Assembly (NCBI RefSeq): GCF_026151205.1
Contig: NC_087074.1
Span: 5,332,001 to 5,396,000 of the forward strand
Reading direction: 5' to 3'
Source: Bolinopsis microptera
Taxonomy: Eukaryota; Ctenophora; Tentaculata; Lobata; Bolinopsidae
DNA: 64,000 nucleotides
Below the pieces are notes generated by a model, which saw only the letters and a program-made list of their open reading frames with translations, was not told the DNA's origin and searched no databases. Within the stretch, counting starts at the first letter, position 1; each line of letters opens with the position of its first letter. Below, in pieces: positions 59,920-64,000 of the stretch. The translations under genes were made by a program, and so were the position numbers.

Positions 59920-60740
59920 ATTTATTAAACGGTCAAGTAATGAAGGTACAATGAAGTAAAACCCAATTTTACGGGCCTGTTTTTTATGCGATTTTAAAAC
60001 CATTCGACTATTCAGTATTCAGTTCCCACACAACATACGTCTATCCCGTATTAAACTAATTACAACACTGAAAATCTATTACATTTATTAAGGATGTTAC
60101 AGAAGGAATGTATTTAATGTAGTTTGAGGAGTCCTAACGTCCGACAATGGCGTTTCTCTTGTCGCTAATATATTCAAACAGAAATTCTCACCGCAATATT
60201 CCGGCGATTCTTACACATATTTTAAATCCGGACGTTGAGTACACTGTATTTAGTACCTGGGGCTGTGTTTTTTCACCAACAATTGGTGTGTTCCAAGAAT
60301 TGATGAGTTTTCTATAAATAGTAAGTTCATTACTTCATTTTCCATTCAGCTGTATAAGTATTGTATGTGTTTGAAATGTGTGGTTCATGGTTGTAGTGCA
60401 ACCAAAACAGTAACACTTTGCTACCTTCATAATGTGATCGTAACATATTTATTGCAGATTATATTGAGAATTCAGATGTTCCGATTTAGAAATTTGTCTA
60501 ATTCGTTTTTGTTCTACTAAGTATTTTAAAATCTTCCAAAATGTCCCTTCAATTCTGATGATTTTCCGTTTATCAAATTTTTCTTCGTTAATTTAGAATC
60601 CAGTACCTCAATTGCTTCTTGTGCCAACTACAGTGTAATTAACTGATTGGTTATTGGCCAGTCAAACCTGTCGAATTTTAGTCCAAGAGAGCATATTATA
60701 TATTTGAGTAGTACCCAAAAATTGTATCGTAACTCCTCTC
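59920..60740. other. 3' flank of the Kv gene
   Basis: AATAAA overlaps the Kv stop codon (59916-59921), too close to be the usual cleavage signal. No other gene seen before the tandem duplication begins. Confidence 0.4.
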
Positions 60741-60744
60741 AAGA

Positions 60745-61520
60745 GTTTAGAGTTGACCGCACTCCAGGACCATCAGCCAGATCAGATCCGCGGCAGTGGG
60801 ACCCCCAGACACATAGCTCCACTTGAGAAAATATGTGTCTGTTCCAGAGAAAGAGGTCGCTCACTATTTTACCAATCTCGACCTGCTTCCCCGGACATGA
60901 CTAGAGTCATGGGGCTGGCACAAGGAGTCAACTACTCCTCCCACTGTGACCCCCTTAATCATAATGTAAGGGAGATCGTCTAAAATCGTCCTTAGTGGTG
61001 TAAAATCGAAGGGATGTGGTAGTGACGTTCCTTAATATAATGGAGATCGTCGAAAGTGGTTTAAAATCCCCATCCTTGGTGTAAATTGTGATGGTTGTCC
61101 AAAGTCCACGATCCACTCAGCCACTACTGATGGGCAGTACAACGTCGCCAGAAAGAGCCGGTCGCACCATGAGAGGAGGCAAGCTGTTCTTCCTTTCCAG
61201 ATCAGTCTGGCTTTCTTCGTCTTGTGTTTGGAGACCAAGCTCCAAATCAGGTTCGTAAGTCTGTGTCCAGTTATGGAACCTTTTCCTTCGGGTTTGCATG
61301 AACATGAACTTCATGCTTTGATCCAGGTAATGCTGGAATTCTCCGAAGGTTCTTTCGGTGGCATTGTCCAGCCTCTGGATCATTATGTTATAGGTCCTAA
61401 GCCGGTGGTGGCGGTCCTGCTGTCGGCCTTTACTGTCCAGTACCTTAGTGGCGTGTTGTAGATAATTGTTGAGATCAAATTTGATCAATCAAGCGGATTC
61501 GAAATTTAACAGATTGTTGA
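60745..61520. repeat. Tandem segmental duplication, unit 1
   Basis: It matches 61957-62805 over its length with roughly 85-90% identity by eye: the same CCGCACTCCAGGACCATCAG block, the same coding region and the same 5' flank (GTTGAGATCAAATT... TAACAGATTG). The offset is about 1.2 kb. It includes the damaged copy of the membrane-protein gene. Confidence 0.9.
61117..61488 (-). pseudogene. Damaged paralogue of the membrane-protein gene, transmembrane segment deleted
   Basis: The frame encodes RLRTYNIMIQRLDNATERTF, FGEFQHYLDQSMKFMF and the C-terminus SQTDLERKNSLPPLMVRPAL, matching the intact copy at 62313-62726. About 95 bp that would encode the start methionine and the membrane segment are missing; upstream of the shared region it reads unrelated residues, and the first codon is TTG. 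The first in-frame ATG falls in the middle of the conserved region. Either a pseudogene or a shortened soluble product. Confidence 0.7.
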
Positions 61521-61956
61521 GCTGAGGATAAAAATATAACGAACCAAGATGCGAAAGAATTAGTAACGGTATACGGCATTGAATTTAGAAGTAAACATTA
61601 TACTCCTTTATCAACTAAGACAATGACATAGGAAAACTGGCTGAAAATTGTGAACTGAAAAGTGTCCCATACACTTTTGCCGTTAACAGTTAAAGAGTGA
61701 GACTTTTATTTAAAAAGTTGAGTAAATAAGCGAGAATAAGCACAAAAGTATAATCCTGGTAGAATTTTCATGTAAAGGGAATGAAAGTAAAATGAAAAAG
61801 AGAAATTATGACTGATCTGACTGAATAAATAATTTAGATCGGCCAAAATACGGATTCTCTAGGAGCTGATGATATAAGTACATAAGGAAACATTCAATTG
61901 AAACAACCTGCCAAAGTTAAACCCAAAAATGAACAGCAATCCCCTTCCCAAATTTG

Positions 61957-62805
61957 GAGTTAACCGCACTCCAGGACCATCAGCCAGATCAGATCCGCGG
62001 CAGTGGGACCCCCAGACACACATCTCAACTTGAGAGAATGTGTCTGTTCCAGAGAAACATGTCGCTAACCAATCTCGACCTGCTTCTCCGGACATGACTA
62101 GAGTCATGGGGCTGGCACAAGGAGTCAACTACTCCCCCCACTGTGACCCCCCTTAGTGTAAGGGAGATCGTCTAAAATCATCATCTAATTTGGTGTAAAA
62201 TCGTAGGGTCGCTGTAGTCCAATCTTCCTTAACATAAGGAACTGAACTACAGTCGACAGTGGTATAAAATCCTCATCCTTGGTGTAAATTGTGATGGTAG
62301 TCCACGATCCATTTAGCCACTGATGGGCAGTACAACGTCTCCAGAAAGAGCCGGTCGCACCATGAGTGGAGGCAAACTGTTCTTTCTTTCCAGATCAGTC
62401 TGGCTTTCTTCATCTTTTGTTTGGAGACCAAGCTCCAAATCAGGTTGGTCAGTCTGTGACCAGTTGTGGAACCTTTTGTTGCTTCGGGTTTTCATAAACA
62501 TGAACTTCATGCTTCTATCCAGGTGGTGCTGGAATTCGCCGAACGTCCTTTCGGTGGCATTATCCAGCTGCTGGATCATCATATTGCAGGTTCTAAGCCT
62601 GGTGGTGGCAGTCCTGCTGTCTGCCTTCGTGGCCACCAACAAGTGGACAAAGAGTCCGAGTAGGCAGGACGTCAATATCAGAGTAAATATTGCCGCCACT
62701 AACATGGAGTCTTTGTCAAGTACCATATTAGTGATGTGAGTTGGATGATCAAAGTTGAGATCAAATTGCGAATCGAAGCGAATTCAAAGAGAGTTCTAAC
62801 AGATT
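61957..62805. repeat. Tandem segmental duplication, unit 2
   Basis: Partner of 60745-61520. It contains the full-length gene copy and about 350 bp of shared downstream flank. Confidence 0.9.
62313..62726 (-). CDS. Small single-pass membrane protein, family unknown
   Basis: 137 residues from an ATG. After a short N-terminus (MVLDKDS) comes one long hydrophobic segment (~8-33, MLVAAIFTLILTSCLLGLFV), a signal anchor or uncleaved signal. A charged, probably helical region follows (RLRTCNMMIQQLDNATERTF, HHLDRSMKFMFMKTRSNKRF), then an acidic/polar tail with DEESQTDLERKN and a hydrophobic C-terminus (LPPLMVRPALSGDVVLPIS). No Cys-rich or known domain. A TATA-like CTATAAAACC lies ~110 bp upstream of the ATG. 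The neighbouring tandem copy shares sequence throughout except the membrane segment. I do not recognise the family. A real short gene is likely because the frame, start, TATA-like box and duplicated copy agree, but no splice evidence helps. Confidence 0.6.
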   Translation of the reverse strand: MVLDKDSMLVAAIFTLILTSCLLGLFVHLLVATKADSRTATTRLRTCNMMIQQLDNATERTFGEFQHHLDRSMKFMFMKTRSNKRFHNWSQTDQPDLELGLQTKDEESQTDLERKNSLPPLMVRPALSGDVVLPISG

Positions 62806-62829
62806 GGCTGCTGTGCAAACGTGTTGCTA

Positions 62830-62839
62830 GGTTTTATAG
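62830..62839 (-). promoter_or_regulatory. TATA-like box of the small membrane-protein gene
   Basis: Minus-strand CTATAAAACC, about 105-113 bp before the ATG at 62726, leaving room for a ~75-nt 5' UTR. Supported by position only. Confidence 0.4.
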
Positions 62840-63486
62840 ATAAAACTGCACGTGCGACACTATTTTCATCTGTGCTTGCCAAAAAATAAAAGTCGTGCGT
62901 GCAATTACTAATTTTACGGCTTGTCGCCTAGCGACGTATCTTCAAGGTATCCTGACGAGTTTGTGGGTGGATAAAGAGGAGTTGGGTGATATTTATGCGG
63001 ATTTTTGGATAGACGCGGAACCACTCTATCGTATTATATAATACACTCTAGCTTTAGAAAACTTTAGTGTAATTGATCAATAAAATAATTAATTATGACG
63101 CCGCGCCATCTTGTATATATTGGATGCGTATGGTTCCCGCGCTCAGCCGACCTTTTTTCGAATTCCCAATAAGAACACCATGTCGTGGGTAGAAAGTAGA
63201 AACATAGTCACGTTTGGACTAGTCGGAGTACATATTGTATAAAACAACTTTTTATCCTTTAATTGACGATGCACGCAATACCCAGATTTAGGTCGAGTAC
63301 TCTTAGAAGAAGAGTTTATTTTTAGAATCCTTAGTTTCAGAGAGAGTATTCGGTAAATTATTTTCATGAAGGTGACACAAAAGGATCTTGCACCCCGGTC
63401 CGCAATTGTTAAATTTTTGCACCTGTATTTGTTTATGAGGGATTCTCTACTTATTTAATCTAGGTACCGAAGTAATGTCCTCTAGC
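62840..63486. other. Non-coding stretch
   Basis: No supported gene or repeat. Confidence 0.4.
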
Positions 63487-63787
63487 CAGTGGCGTAACAA
63501 AGGGCCCCGCCGACCAGCTGTGTTGGGGGGGGGGGGGGGGGGGGGGACATATGGAGACAATTTCGAAAAACTTAACTACGGTACTAGAAAAACTGCGCGT
63601 TTTGATCTAGAAACACACTTTTTTGAGATTCTACCGGCGTATCCTCTAAGATCAACAAATTTGTTCAATTTTAGGGAGTGGCGCCAATAGGGGAGGAGGC
63701 GTCAACAGGGGGGGGGGGGGGGGGGGGGCTTTTTCCGTGGGAGGGGGGCCGGGGGTGGGGGTGCCAATAGGCAACGTTACACCACTG
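63487..63787. mobile_element. hAT-type MITE, copy 3, inverted and diverged, with expanded G runs
   Basis: It starts CAGTGGCGTAAC and ends GTTACACCACTG. It is the reverse complement of the 39954 family (shared interior AAAATTGAACAAAT, AAAACGCGCAGTTTT and TTTCGAAATTGTC in complement). Flanks are CCTCTAGC and CCTCTAGG, a 7/8 match as an 8-bp target duplication. Two G runs of about 20 (near 63524-63546 and 63710-63728) sit where the other copies have short G6-G7 runs. Confidence 0.87.
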
Positions 63788-64000
63788 CCTCTAGGCCAAT
63801 TAGTGGGGCAGAGTAAATGGTATTTCATCACAGCTGCTGTACAATATTATGTAACCAACAAAACAGTAAATTGGTTATTCTTTGTGGAGCAATGGTATTA
63901 ATCTTTGTTCTTTTCTATAGTCGTTTCAAGCCCGGCGAAGCTTTCTGCCGACTGAGGTATAGGCACAAAACATCCTCGATCACTAATACCAAACAGATTT

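Noticed and set aside
60753-62128. Plus- and minus-strand frames in the shared 3' flank of the duplicated gene
   Set aside because: The copies are open in different frames on different strands, so neither is conserved as protein.

Overview
This is nuclear DNA from an animal. It is AT-rich, its genes are split by GT-AG introns, and it holds a metazoan-type voltage-gated potassium channel, non-LTR retrotransposons, small DNA transposons and many satellites. I cannot name the species. An invertebrate, possibly a cnidarian, fits the compact channel gene and the CR1/Jockey-like elements, but that is inference.

Layout. 1-1740: 5'-incomplete reverse-transcriptase element (C). 1.7-9.9 kb: non-coding, with a perfect 27-bp minisatellite. 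9941-20031 (+): a nine-exon gene for a ~783-residue Ser/Lys-rich coiled-coil protein. All exon phases join into one open frame; I do not recognise the family. 22264-23175 (-): a one-exon zinc-finger gene combining C2H2, CCHC-knuckle and C2HC fingers. 26.96-29.03 kb: 60-bp satellite. 35.9-36.9 kb: decayed LINE tail (D) running into a (TAATTTC)n array. 37.7-38.2 kb: (CCCT)n/(CT)n. 39.4-41.8 kb: 21-bp satellite with a hAT-type MITE and a ~1.1-kb tandem duplication. 42.7-52.6 kb (-): two LINEs head to tail (B then A). 53921-59919 (+): Kv channel, nine exons, first coding exon not found, with a piggyBac-like foldback element in one intron. 60.7-62.8 kb (-): tandem duplication of a small single-pass membrane protein gene; one copy has lost its membrane segment. 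63487-63787: another MITE copy.

The most interesting item is LINE A. Besides a gag-like ORF1 (PHD-like finger, coiled coil, zinc knuckles) and an endonuclease-reverse transcriptase ORF2, it carries an extra frame with an AlkB-type Fe(II)/2-oxoglutarate dioxygenase domain, all expected ligands present, followed by an SGNH/GDSL esterase-like domain. Esterase and PHD domains are known in CR1-like LINEs; I cannot recall whether an AlkB domain in this position has been described. Second is the Kv channel, whose S6 hinge reads P-M-T where conducting Kv channels have P-x-P, as in modulatory (silent) Kv subunits.

All splice sites, frames and repeat boundaries were read by eye and phase-checked by hand; no database search was possible.
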